Below, one piece after another: positions 54,701 through 61,800 of a stretch of DNA of 64,000 bases. The stretch covers positions 620,001 through 684,000 of the forward strand of contig NZ_RCSU01000001.1 in assembly GCF_003991355.1 (NCBI RefSeq), given 5' to 3'. Origin of the DNA: Pseudoflavitalea rhizosphaerae. Lineage in GTDB: Bacteria > Bacteroidota > Bacteroidia > Chitinophagales > Chitinophagaceae. The notes beneath the pieces were generated by a model. That model saw only the letters and a list, made by a program, of their open reading frames with translations, searched no databases and had not been told where the DNA came from. The translations under genes and the position numbers were made by a program. Each line of letters starts with the position of its first letter. Positions within the stretch are counted from its first letter, which is position 1.

Positions 54701-54786
54701 TGCGCCAGCAATGCAGCAGGGCATAGCAGGCAAAGCAACAGCAATATATTGAAACAGCGTATACGCATGATAGTAATAAGTTTCAT
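51784..54786 (-). CDS. SusC/RagA-family TonB-dependent transporter without STN domain, locus 4
   Basis: A 1,000-residue outer membrane importer: signal peptide (ILLLLCLLCPAALLAQQ), carboxypeptidase-regulatory-like domain (~36-110, KGTVLDTAGKALAGASISIK), plug (~115-260, EGVVVIGYGTIRKKDVTGAI, YVIDGIPT) and barrel. Unlike the other three SusC proteins here it has no STN domain and no long amino extension, which agrees with the lack of a FecR/sigma pair. Control most likely comes from the SARP-type regulator upstream. It starts 28 bases after the LamG gene. Confidence 0.95.
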   Translation of the reverse strand: MKLITIMRIRCFNILLLLCLLCPAALLAQQPASKNIKGTVLDTAGKALAGASISIKGTSRGTTSDASGAFSITAPINAQLEISLLGFASQTLAVADIEGDLKIKLDVSASTMEGVVVIGYGTIRKKDVTGAIQTIDGSTLEKSMMPDITQALNGRVSGVNVLKTSNRPGAGFNVQVRGTNSFNFSNEPLYVIDGIPTTNGMRYLNPSDIESIDVLKDASSSAIYGSRGSNGVVIITTKGGKKKDGFDVNYNGYAGIKVPARIPDMIGSEGNGLEYVDYRIALWTNKYGPSSLSRPDFLTAAEKDRVRFGEYYDWTREVLKSGVIHSHSVNASGGSEKTSYTFGLGYFDEDGITGREGFKRMTANLGLEHRMSSKVKMGFNTYGSKVNIDEGSSEALVNAFFIPPIVSPYDENGNRLFKVQPTSSKVNPIIDMENDIREREEYYANISGYIEISPIKDLSFKSQFASQYDTYTYGTFKGLYTQAKSGVNPPDAYKETGKNFNWVWDNIVTWKKNIGKDHKLHAIGLFSIQQDQHESSRMRGEGLPYNSGWHAIQTADQITGVESDYWESAMVSFMGRVNYTYQGKYLLTLTTRYDGTSRLAKSNRWGMMPSAAIGWQISEEEFMKEVSFVNDLKLRLSYGLTGNNNVRHDVTRTRLAMSRYLFGDKGTVGFGLGNEIGNPNLKWEMTSEFNAGLDFGFLRNRIRGTLDVYKRITRDLIFERKVASINGYQSFLENIGSTSNEGIELGLTTVNVSTKNFTWKTDLTFSRNRNKIRDLYGDKKDDIANRWFIGQPINVIYDFNFTGIWQTSEKDAAARYGKAPGHIKIEDRNNDNAFDERDMKVLGSPNPDWTGGITNTFTWKNWDLSAFVYVRKGGLYDDPFTFMFTAWDNEHWNKLDVNYWTPDNPSNEYPGIGAVSLHTQVLSKVKGTFVKVQNLSAGYTFDADKLKRVKMKNLRVYGTVNNPFTFSKYLGSDPESIGEDPYSELSIMPMSFTLGLNITF

Positions 54787-54814
54787 GATGAAGTCTTTAC
54801 AAATTGAGAGGAAA

Positions 54815-55897
54815 TCAAAGTGGCATCCATTTGTGCGATCCCTGGATCTTTGCAGTGAACCTGCCTGTTTTGTCCGGGATATTGGAAGGGTCAGCAGGCA
54901 CTTTCAGGAAATCCCAGGCGCAAAGCAGGCCGGCTTCGGTGCCGGTTACATCGCCATTCATGAGTGTTTTGATCTGGTCCTGCGTTTTGGCTGCATTCCA
55001 GATCCTGAATTTTTTCATATAGCCCGTCATGCAGCGGGTAGGATGGTATGGGTCCATGAAGGCACGCATCTTTTTGCGGCTGCTGGGCAACATGGGCCTT
55101 GGGCTGCCTCCGCTGAGGATATCATTGTTCTTCTGCCAGAAAAGTTCCCCGTTCACGAACATCTTCATATGATAAGGTCTGTCTTCCCCTGCGCCGGCAG
55201 TAGCATTGATATCCCATACGAGCGCCACATGGTTCCATTCTCCATAATTGGTGGGATAGGCGCGGGCCTGTTCCAATACGCCGGAACCGCAGCCTATACT
55301 GGCGCGGAGATTTCCTGAACGCTGGTAGTGGATATTCCAGCCTTCGAATTTGTTGGGGCCATCAGGGCCTTCACTGGTAGTGCCCACAATGCTGGCCATT
55401 TCAAAATCGAGGAAGTTCTGATTGTACTTCACCCAGAGCTCCACGGTGAAAGTATTGGAGGCAGAGTATTCAGCATGATCGCCGAAGTCGATGCTTCCTT
55501 TCTGGTCCAGGCCGTTAACGAGTAGCTGTCCATCAGATCCGGCAGGGAGCGTGAAATTGTAAGAGCCCAGGAAACGTGTGATGGCCTGATCAGCCTTGAG
55601 GCAAACATTGTCCGCCTCATACTGCAAAACGAACCTGCCGGCCATGGCCTCAGACAGATTTGTTTTTGTTTCATCCAGAGTGGCCTGGAGATCGTCAACA
55701 CTGGACTGAGGGAACATGTAATCATCTTCTCCTACCCTTGCGGTATCCAGGATGCTCCCCATCTTATCGATCTTTTCTTTGATACAATCGAACGAGAGCT
55801 CGCGGGTGGTGTTGAATTTCTTTTTACATCCGGAGGAGCCAATAATTACCGGAATGGCAAACACCCATAACAGGTAAGGCATCAGGGATTTTTTCAT
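54815..55897 (-). CDS. LamG-domain surface lipoprotein, first gene of locus 4 operon
   Basis: A 360-residue lipoprotein (GSSGC, about Cys25) with a short helical region (~30-110) and a carboxy-terminal concanavalin/LamG sandwich (~140-355: TFTVELWVKYNQNF, GEWNHVALVWDI, MKMFVNGELFW, RIWNAAKTQDQIKTLMNG). Such domains bind sugars or adhere to glycans. I use the ATG at 55897, which starts the signal; an ATG at 55918 would add seven residues. It is the first gene behind the 12-bp repeat array and is co-directional with susC, susD and the GxGYxYP gene. It is likely the extra glycan-binding subunit on the cell surface. Confidence 0.88.
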   Translation of the reverse strand: MKKSLMPYLLWVFAIPVIIGSSGCKKKFNTTRELSFDCIKEKIDKMGSILDTARVGEDDYMFPQSSVDDLQATLDETKTNLSEAMAGRFVLQYEADNVCLKADQAITRFLGSYNFTLPAGSDGQLLVNGLDQKGSIDFGDHAEYSASNTFTVELWVKYNQNFLDFEMASIVGTTSEGPDGPNKFEGWNIHYQRSGNLRASIGCGSGVLEQARAYPTNYGEWNHVALVWDINATAGAGEDRPYHMKMFVNGELFWQKNNDILSGGSPRPMLPSSRKKMRAFMDPYHPTRCMTGYMKKFRIWNAAKTQDQIKTLMNGDVTGTEAGLLCAWDFLKVPADPSNIPDKTGRFTAKIQGSHKWMPL

Positions 55898-55964
55898 ATA
55901 GCAATTATTTTGATGCAACTGGGGTTAAGGAGCCGCAATTACCCTGCGAATATTTTGATAAGAC

Positions 55965-56012
55965 GATTAATAAAGGGGTTAAAAAAGGGATTAATACAGG
56001 GACTATTTCGCT
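55965..56012 (-). promoter_or_regulatory. Four tandem direct repeats, exact 12-bp period, upstream of the LamG-susC operon
   Basis: Plus-strand units: GATTAATAAAGG (55965-55976), GGTTAAAAAAGG (55977-55988), GATTAATACAGG (55989-56000) and a weaker GACTATTTCGCT (56001-56012). They end 68 bases before the LamG ATG, within the 129-base gap behind the regulator gene. No good -7 box follows; the closest minus-strand word is TAATTGCG at 55941-55934. Direct repeats at about one helical turn upstream of a weak promoter are the typical target layout of SARP activators. Confidence 0.7.
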
Positions 56013-56026
56013 AACCGCCTGGATTT

Positions 56027-58546
56027 TTAATCATTGGATGACAGATCAGTTTCCGGTAATGGCATTTTTTCAAATGGGATGGCGTAGGCAACACCTAATG
56101 ATTTTTCATAATTTGAAGCGAAAGCCTCGTATTTTTTCCGGGCGCTTTCAGCTCCTTTCCATCTTTTCAAAGTAGCCAGTTCATATTGAATGGCCGGTTC
56201 ATTGAAAGGGTCCATTTCCAACACCGTTTCTGATAACCTGATCACTGTTTTGTGATCCTGTAACTGATAGGCATCCTTCATCTTTATAAAAATGAAAGGC
56301 AGCACTTCATCCTCATAACCCTGCCGGAGGGGGTCGAGGGAGGGATCGTCCAGGTCTGTGAGCAGGTTGCCCCGGGTAAAGAGAGCGGTAATATCCTTTC
56401 CGGTATCCGATTTGATCTCTTTGAGCAGTTCAAGATAATCGCAGAAAACACGATCATCCATTTCAAAAACATAGCTGTCGTTCACAAATACGAGCCGGAT
56501 GCCCTCCAGATCAGCCAGCGCATTCCTGAGATGATTGATATTGACCCCGCGAATATTCTTTGTTTTGACCACTTCCTTTTCCGGCCAGAGGGCCATGGAG
56601 ATCTCCCGGGATGTGATGCCGCCTTTTCTTGTTTTGAGGAGTATGAGAACAAAGAGCTGGCGGATCTTTGGACTGAACAGGTATGTGATATCTGTTCCTT
56701 TTTTATCAAACACAGTGAGCGGACCTAAAATATAAATGGCGTTTTGTTGAATGCATCCGGGAGTCGACTGTTCTTCTCCTGCTTTCTGGATCTCCTGGCC
56801 GGTTTGCTGCACTTCTGTCGCCTTGTTTCCTTTTCTTTTTTTGCGGTTCAGGAAAAAGAGAATTCCGGACAACGCCGCCAGGCCTGCCAGTACGGCCCAG
56901 ATGAGGCCGGAACGGGAACCATATTTTTCTTCTGCCGGCACTACCGGCGGATAAGCCAGCGACAATACTCTTATGTTCGAGCGTTGCGCATCGGCAAATT
57001 CCTGGACCACACAGTACATTTCTCCCGATTTGTTGTTCAGGTAAAGATTGATATCGGATTCTATTTTCTCGGAGATCAATGGTACACTGGAACTGACGAT
57101 CTCATATGAACCATCGGCTATGGAAAACCGGTAGAGCTGAAGGGCCGTCCGGGAAATATGGTGCGGATAGCAGATCACATAAAAGTACTTTTTGTCCGGA
57201 GAAAGGATCAGGTTATTGGCCGGAACGAAATTGGAATCAGTGATTTTTCTCTCCCAGAGTTTTCGGATGGTCCTGTCTGTAAGATTGACCCTGTAGAGAT
57301 CATAAGTATGCTTCCCTCCTACCACCTGTTGCCCGGAAGCATTCCCGAATCCTCCAAAAATGAAGACCTCATCCGGCTTTCCTGCATTGCCGGAAGCGGA
57401 AAAGAAACGGGGCGTGATGGAATCGCCCCTGAAGAGGGTACGTTCCCACTGGTCCTTCGTTTTATCATAACGGAAGAAAGTATTGAACCAGGAAAATGAG
57501 CCATAGCCGCCGAACAGGTAAAACTGTTTGGAAAGACTATCGAACAATATATTATGATGATGTCTTTGCTCCGGAATAAATGCTGTTCCTACTACTTTCC
57601 ATTCAAGTGTTGAAAGATTCAGGGCGGCGATGGTGGGATCATCTTTTTGAACATCATTCGCTTCATATAAATAAATGCTGTTCTCCGAAGGAAGATAGAT
57701 CGTTTTGGCCAGGATCATTCTCACAGGCAGCTCATTCAGGTATTTCACTTCTTTCAACTGGTCCTTTGTGATATCGTATACCTGCATGGAGTTCCGGCTG
57801 AGCATGTACAACCTGGAAGAATCAGGTACGTAACAAACACCTGTAACCTCATCAAACCTGCGCGCCACGCGCTCTTTCCAGAAAAAACTCTCATTGATGA
57901 GCCAGTTGGGAAAATCCACATGTCCCATCACTTTCCCTCCGGCGCTATGCACTTCATCTCCGCTCCATTCATTGAGCGGGAACCGGAAATCCTGGTCATC
58001 ACCAGATACCCTCAGCTCCCTGATAGCCATGGCTGGCACATCATTGAGGTATTCAAATTTTCCGAAGAAGAGGCCTGGCCTCATGGTTTTGCCGAAGCCA
58101 AACCCTCCGGCCTTGTACAATTGGTTATTCACCCACATATGCATGCTGTCTGACTGAAGGAGGAAGTCCAGCCTGATGGTCATCCACTGTCTTTGCTGCA
58201 ACTCTGAGGGAGTAAGCCTTATCCTGATCTTATTGCTTTCATTGCCGATATTCAGGTGCAGGTAACCGGTATCTTTTCCGGGATACAAATAGCTCAGTGT
58301 ATAGAGGCGTCCGGCATCATCTTTCACCGTGAGCACATAGCCGAAGTGTTTCTTGTCCCAGATACTCAGGTCAAAACTGATGCTGAAATTATTATTGAAC
58401 TGAGGAGGCTTGCTGAACACCTGGTATGCGGTGCGTTTGAGCAGGAGGCTATCGTTGGAATTGAAGAGAAGCCCCTGGGCCAGCAGGCAGGATGGCAGCA
58501 ACAACAGCAGCACAACCAGGGCGCAGCCCAATTGGCGATACCGCAT
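56027..58546 (-). CDS. Membrane-spanning one-component regulator: LamG-like and Kelch sensor, TM helix, SARP-type wHTH and BTAD
   Basis: An 839-residue protein. Signal peptide (MRYRQLGCALVVLLLLLPSC), then a LamG-like sandwich (~30-200; FSISFDLSIWDKK, WMTIRLDFLL, MHMWVNNQLY) and a Kelch-type propeller (~225-530; FYLFGGYGSFSWFNTFFRYD, DEVFIFGGFGNASG), one membrane helix (~546-566), then cytoplasm. The carboxy part has an OmpR/SARP-like winged helix (~603-700; YILGPLTVFDKKG, ITSREISMALWPEK, RGVNINHLRNAL) and a BTAD/TPR-type domain to the end. I start at the ATG at 58546; the in-frame TTG at 58636 overlaps a good -7 box. It should sense an extracytoplasmic ligand and activate the operon downstream. 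This is inferred from domain order and position. Confidence 0.85.
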   Translation of the reverse strand: MRYRQLGCALVVLLLLLPSCLLAQGLLFNSNDSLLLKRTAYQVFSKPPQFNNNFSISFDLSIWDKKHFGYVLTVKDDAGRLYTLSYLYPGKDTGYLHLNIGNESNKIRIRLTPSELQQRQWMTIRLDFLLQSDSMHMWVNNQLYKAGGFGFGKTMRPGLFFGKFEYLNDVPAMAIRELRVSGDDQDFRFPLNEWSGDEVHSAGGKVMGHVDFPNWLINESFFWKERVARRFDEVTGVCYVPDSSRLYMLSRNSMQVYDITKDQLKEVKYLNELPVRMILAKTIYLPSENSIYLYEANDVQKDDPTIAALNLSTLEWKVVGTAFIPEQRHHHNILFDSLSKQFYLFGGYGSFSWFNTFFRYDKTKDQWERTLFRGDSITPRFFSASGNAGKPDEVFIFGGFGNASGQQVVGGKHTYDLYRVNLTDRTIRKLWERKITDSNFVPANNLILSPDKKYFYVICYPHHISRTALQLYRFSIADGSYEIVSSSVPLISEKIESDINLYLNNKSGEMYCVVQEFADAQRSNIRVLSLAYPPVVPAEEKYGSRSGLIWAVLAGLAALSGILFFLNRKKRKGNKATEVQQTGQEIQKAGEEQSTPGCIQQNAIYILGPLTVFDKKGTDITYLFSPKIRQLFVLILLKTRKGGITSREISMALWPEKEVVKTKNIRGVNINHLRNALADLEGIRLVFVNDSYVFEMDDRVFCDYLELLKEIKSDTGKDITALFTRGNLLTDLDDPSLDPLRQGYEDEVLPFIFIKMKDAYQLQDHKTVIRLSETVLEMDPFNEPAIQYELATLKRWKGAESARKKYEAFASNYEKSLGVAYAIPFEKMPLPETDLSSND

Positions 58547-58620
58547 AGTGAACAAACCGGACAGGGTCAGAGGCAAATGACCAGGCTTCTCATAAAGCAT
58601 ACCTGCAAATAATTTTGGCG

Positions 58621-58628
58621 CAAAAATA
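58621..58628 (-). promoter_or_regulatory. Putative -7 element of the regulator gene
   Basis: On the minus strand TATTTTTG fits TAnnTTTG exactly, ~75 bases before the ATG at 58546. No clear -33 TTTG is seen at the right distance. Its position inside the 58547-58824 divergent gap argues against the TTG at 58636 as translation start. Confidence 0.4.
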
Positions 58629-58824
58629 TGGCTCAAAGATGCTTAATTTGAAGCAGGTATTAGCGAAATATTAGTGCAACTTGTTCCGGAAACATAACAA
58701 TCCTATGTAACAAAAGCGGACACAGTCATGATTTAGCGCCCTTCTATCTTCCTTATTATCAACAAATAAAGAGCATGGCATTGAGTTTGTTCACATAAAA
58801 ACCGTTTTAAATCAAGCGTACACA

Positions 58825-61233
58825 ATGCTGAGAAACTATTTCATAATCGCCTGGCGCAATATTATCAAGAATCGCTTTTATTCCACTATCAATGTGATTG
58901 GCCTCTCAGCAGGCATTGCCTTCACCTTGCTGGTAGCTGCGTTCATATGGAGCCAGTTGCAGGTGAATAAACACCTGAAAAATGCCAACAGGCAATACAT
59001 CATACAGAGCAAATGGAAGGATCCCGGCATGGGCCAGGAACTGACCACCATCGAAAAACTACCGGAAGCGCTTAAGCGCGAATATCCCCACCTCGTAGCC
59101 AATTACTATCACTGGGATGGCGTTACCACTAATGTATCCAAAGGAGATAGGGTTTTCCGGGAAGGCTTGCAGGTGGGCGACAGCAGCTTTCTCTCCACCT
59201 ATGGATTCAAGCTTCTTCATGGAAATGCATCCACCGCACTCGCCGATCCTTTCTCGGCAGTGATTACAGCAGAAAAAGCCAGAAAATATTTCGGCAGAAC
59301 CGATGTAGTGGGCGAAACCCTCAGCATCGAAAACTTCTCCGGCTCAAAACATGATTTCATGATCACCGCTGTAATGGATGATCAACCTGCCAATTCCGTG
59401 ATCACCGTGAACGATGACAATGCCAATGGCATCTTCCTGCCCTTTGCTACCTCCCGCTACCTCAACAGGCAGGTGGAAGGATGGGACAAATTCTACCTTG
59501 TGGGTTATGTGGAATTGCAGCCAGGTGTTCAGGCGGCCGAAGTGGACAGGGCCATGCTGCAACTGGTTAAATCACATGCACCGGCATACGCGGCGGAGAA
59601 CCTGCAACCTTATGTGGTATCGCTCAAAGAATATTACCTGTCAGCCAATAATGGACTGATCAGGAAAATGCTCTATGCATTATCGGCCACAGCCATTTTC
59701 ATTTTACTGATGGCCGTCATCAACTTCATCAATATGGCTGTAAGCCGCTCCTCATCACGTATGCGGGAGATCGGGATCAGAAAGGTGATGGGAGGATTGA
59801 AACAGCAACTGATCGGGCAATTCCTGGTGGAATCCATCCTGCTGGTTTTCTTTGCTATGTTACTGGCCTTGTTCCTCTATGTGGTAGCAACTCCTTTCTT
59901 CAATACGATGTTGGGAACTGAATTACCGGGATTAGGCAAATTCCCGGTATACTTTATCGCATACCCATTGCTGTTAACACTGGTAATTGGCATAATGGCG
60001 GGCATCTACCCTGCCTTCGTTCTCTCATCACTTAAATCAGTAGACGCAGTAAAAGGGAAGCTGGCCAGTATCAGGGAAAATATCCTGCTGCGCAAATCAT
60101 TCCTGGGTTTCCAGTTCCTGACCGCTGCCGTTGTATTGATTGCAGCCTATATCATCAACCAGCAGATGAACCTGTTCTTTGGCCGCAGCCTTGGTTTCGA
60201 TAAAGAATTTGTGATCGCTGCGCAGGCGCCCAGGAACTGGTGCGCTGAAGGCGTTGAAAAAATGGAAAATATCCGTAAACGATTTGAATTGATGCCACAG
60301 GTGCAAAATATTTCGCTCTCCTACGAAGTGCCTGATGGAAAGAATTCCGGCACCATCGATATGTACAATGCCGGTGCAGACTCCACTTCATTCAGCACCG
60401 CTCAAACGCTTTTCACGGACGAGCGCTATGCGCAAACCTACAATATCCCCATGGCCGCCGGTGTATTCTATTCCGCTGACGGTTTTGCTACAGATCCTTT
60501 GAAAATAGTAGTGAATGAATCGCAGGCAAAAGCACTGGGCTATGCTCAGGCTGCTGATGCAATTGGAAGACAGGTGAAATTGGCAGGATGGCAACAGATC
60601 TTCACCATTGCCGGAGTTACAAAAGATTTCCATTTCGGCTCCATGCAGCAGGCCATTCAACCAGCCGCCTTCTTCCAGGTGAAACTGATCTCAGTATACC
60701 GTTACTTTTCATTCAAGATCAAACCGGGAAGTATTGCAAATTGTATTGAAGCGCTGGAAAGAGAATGGGCCGCACTGATGCCGGGATCTGCATTCGAATA
60801 CCAGTTCATGGACGACAGACTGAAGTTGCTTTACAAATCCGAGTTGCGATTGCAGAAAGCTTCCATGGCCGCCACTGTGCTCTCTGTGATCATTGTGTTA
60901 CTGGGAGTAACCGGACTGGTTTCTCTCAGTGTTCAGAAAAGGACGAGAGAGATCGGAGTGCGAAAAGTGCTGGGCTCACCGGTAAGCAGTATCATTCGCT
61001 TATTCCTGAAAGAATTCCTTGGCGTGATGCTGATCGCCTGCATAGCAGCCTGCCCGATCGCTTTCCTGATGATGCAAAAATGGCTGAACGGTTATGCATA
61101 CAGGATAGATATTACAGTTCTGCCATTCCTTGTCTGCATCGGCAGCCTGCTGGTGGTAACCGCCTTGCTGATCATTGCACAAACCATCAGGGCAGCAATG
61201 GCCAACCCGGTAAACGGTTTAAAAACAGAATAA
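58825..61233 (+). CDS. FtsX/MacB-type ABC transporter permease
   Basis: An 802-residue permease with the double arrangement common in Bacteroidota: helix 1 (VIGLSAGIAFTLLVAAFIW, ~22-42), a periplasmic MacB-type domain (~45-280), an FtsX unit (~285-410; RSSSRMREIGIRKVMGGLK), a central helix (~430-452), a second periplasmic domain and a second FtsX unit (~680-795; RTREIGVRKVLGSPVSSII). The two REIGxRKVxG cytoplasmic loops contact the ATPase. No ATPase gene is adjacent, so it must pair with one encoded elsewhere. It is divergent from the SARP-type regulator and may or may not be in its regulon. Confidence 0.93.
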   Translation: MLRNYFIIAWRNIIKNRFYSTINVIGLSAGIAFTLLVAAFIWSQLQVNKHLKNANRQYIIQSKWKDPGMGQELTTIEKLPEALKREYPHLVANYYHWDGVTTNVSKGDRVFREGLQVGDSSFLSTYGFKLLHGNASTALADPFSAVITAEKARKYFGRTDVVGETLSIENFSGSKHDFMITAVMDDQPANSVITVNDDNANGIFLPFATSRYLNRQVEGWDKFYLVGYVELQPGVQAAEVDRAMLQLVKSHAPAYAAENLQPYVVSLKEYYLSANNGLIRKMLYALSATAIFILLMAVINFINMAVSRSSSRMREIGIRKVMGGLKQQLIGQFLVESILLVFFAMLLALFLYVVATPFFNTMLGTELPGLGKFPVYFIAYPLLLTLVIGIMAGIYPAFVLSSLKSVDAVKGKLASIRENILLRKSFLGFQFLTAAVVLIAAYIINQQMNLFFGRSLGFDKEFVIAAQAPRNWCAEGVEKMENIRKRFELMPQVQNISLSYEVPDGKNSGTIDMYNAGADSTSFSTAQTLFTDERYAQTYNIPMAAGVFYSADGFATDPLKIVVNESQAKALGYAQAADAIGRQVKLAGWQQIFTIAGVTKDFHFGSMQQAIQPAAFFQVKLISVYRYFSFKIKPGSIANCIEALEREWAALMPGSAFEYQFMDDRLKLLYKSELRLQKASMAATVLSVIIVLLGVTGLVSLSVQKRTREIGVRKVLGSPVSSIIRLFLKEFLGVMLIACIAACPIAFLMMQKWLNGYAYRIDITVLPFLVCIGSLLVVTALLIIAQTIRAAMANPVNGLKTE

Positions 61234-61237
61234 AAAA

Positions 61238-61255
61238 ATCCCGGCGAACCGGGAT
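61238..61255 (-). terminator. Terminator between convergent genes
   Basis: ATCCCGG-CGAA-CCGGGAT. On the minus strand it runs into ATTTTTTTATTC, ending the 59-residue gene; it lies five bases after the permease stop and may serve both. Confidence 0.85.
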
Positions 61256-61292
61256 CATCCATTCTACACATATCACCATTTTTATAGAGTAC

Positions 61293-61472
61293 CTATTGCA
61301 GGGCAGCTTTCTTGTTTGCATTCAGAAAATAGACCCAGCCATTGAGCGACAGGAAGCCTGCTACCGTCAGCAAGGCCGACAGCACGTATTCACTTTGACG
61401 GAAAAGAATAAAACTTGCAATACCTACAGCTACAATGAGTATGAAAGTAATAAAGGAGATAAACGTTTTCAT
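61293..61472 (-). CDS. Small two-helix membrane protein (59 aa)
   Basis: A 59-residue frame from ATG at 61472 to TAG at 61293. It encodes FISFITFILIVAVGIASFIL, a short polar turn with Arg-Gln-Ser-Glu, then VLSALLTVAGFLSLNGWVYF and a basic tail NANKKAALQ. Two hydrophobic helices with a polar hairpin predict a small inner-membrane protein. A good terminator on the same strand 38 bases downstream supports a real gene. I do not recognise the family. Confidence 0.65.
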   Translation of the reverse strand: MKTFISFITFILIVAVGIASFILFRQSEYVLSALLTVAGFLSLNGWVYFLNANKKAALQ

Positions 61473-61695
61473 ATGCTTCCATTTTTTCAGTTATTGAATG
61501 AGCACATTTACTTCTTTGACTGAAAAAGGGAATGAAGTTTACTAAAGAAAACCTATCGTTTATTTAATGAAATGTGAATGAGCGGGACTGCCAATACCTG
61601 GAAGACTATTCTTCACGGGCCTTAACCAAAAAAGCGAAAAGAAAAAAGAAATAAGGGGATTGGGGAGGATGGCTGTTTGAAATCGCTTCAGAAAA
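61473..61695. other. Intergenic region between the 59-residue gene and the DUF4302 terminator
   Basis: No gene is supported. It should hold the promoter of the small membrane protein on the minus strand, but no exact TAnnTTTG is seen there. An A-rich stretch at 61627-61650 has no recognised function. Confidence 0.5.
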
Positions 61696-61724
61696 AAAGG
61701 CGCCTCAACCAATGAGGCGCCTTT
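61696..61724 (-). terminator. Terminator of the DUF4302 gene
   Basis: A 12-bp perfect stem (61696-61707 with 61713-61724) around a five-base loop; the minus strand continues with a T-run. It is 77 bases past the DUF4302 stop. Confidence 0.92.
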
Positions 61725-61800
61725 CGCATTCCTGCCTGAAGAAGGGAGGCCGTTAAAACAAAACAGCCTCTTCTTGTAAAACTGCGTGTTTGCTATCTGG

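Noticed and set aside
60765-61523. A 252-residue plus-strand frame overlapping the end of the permease
   Set aside because: It is in another frame of a clear FtsX domain and passes through a terminator and the antisense of the 59-residue gene.
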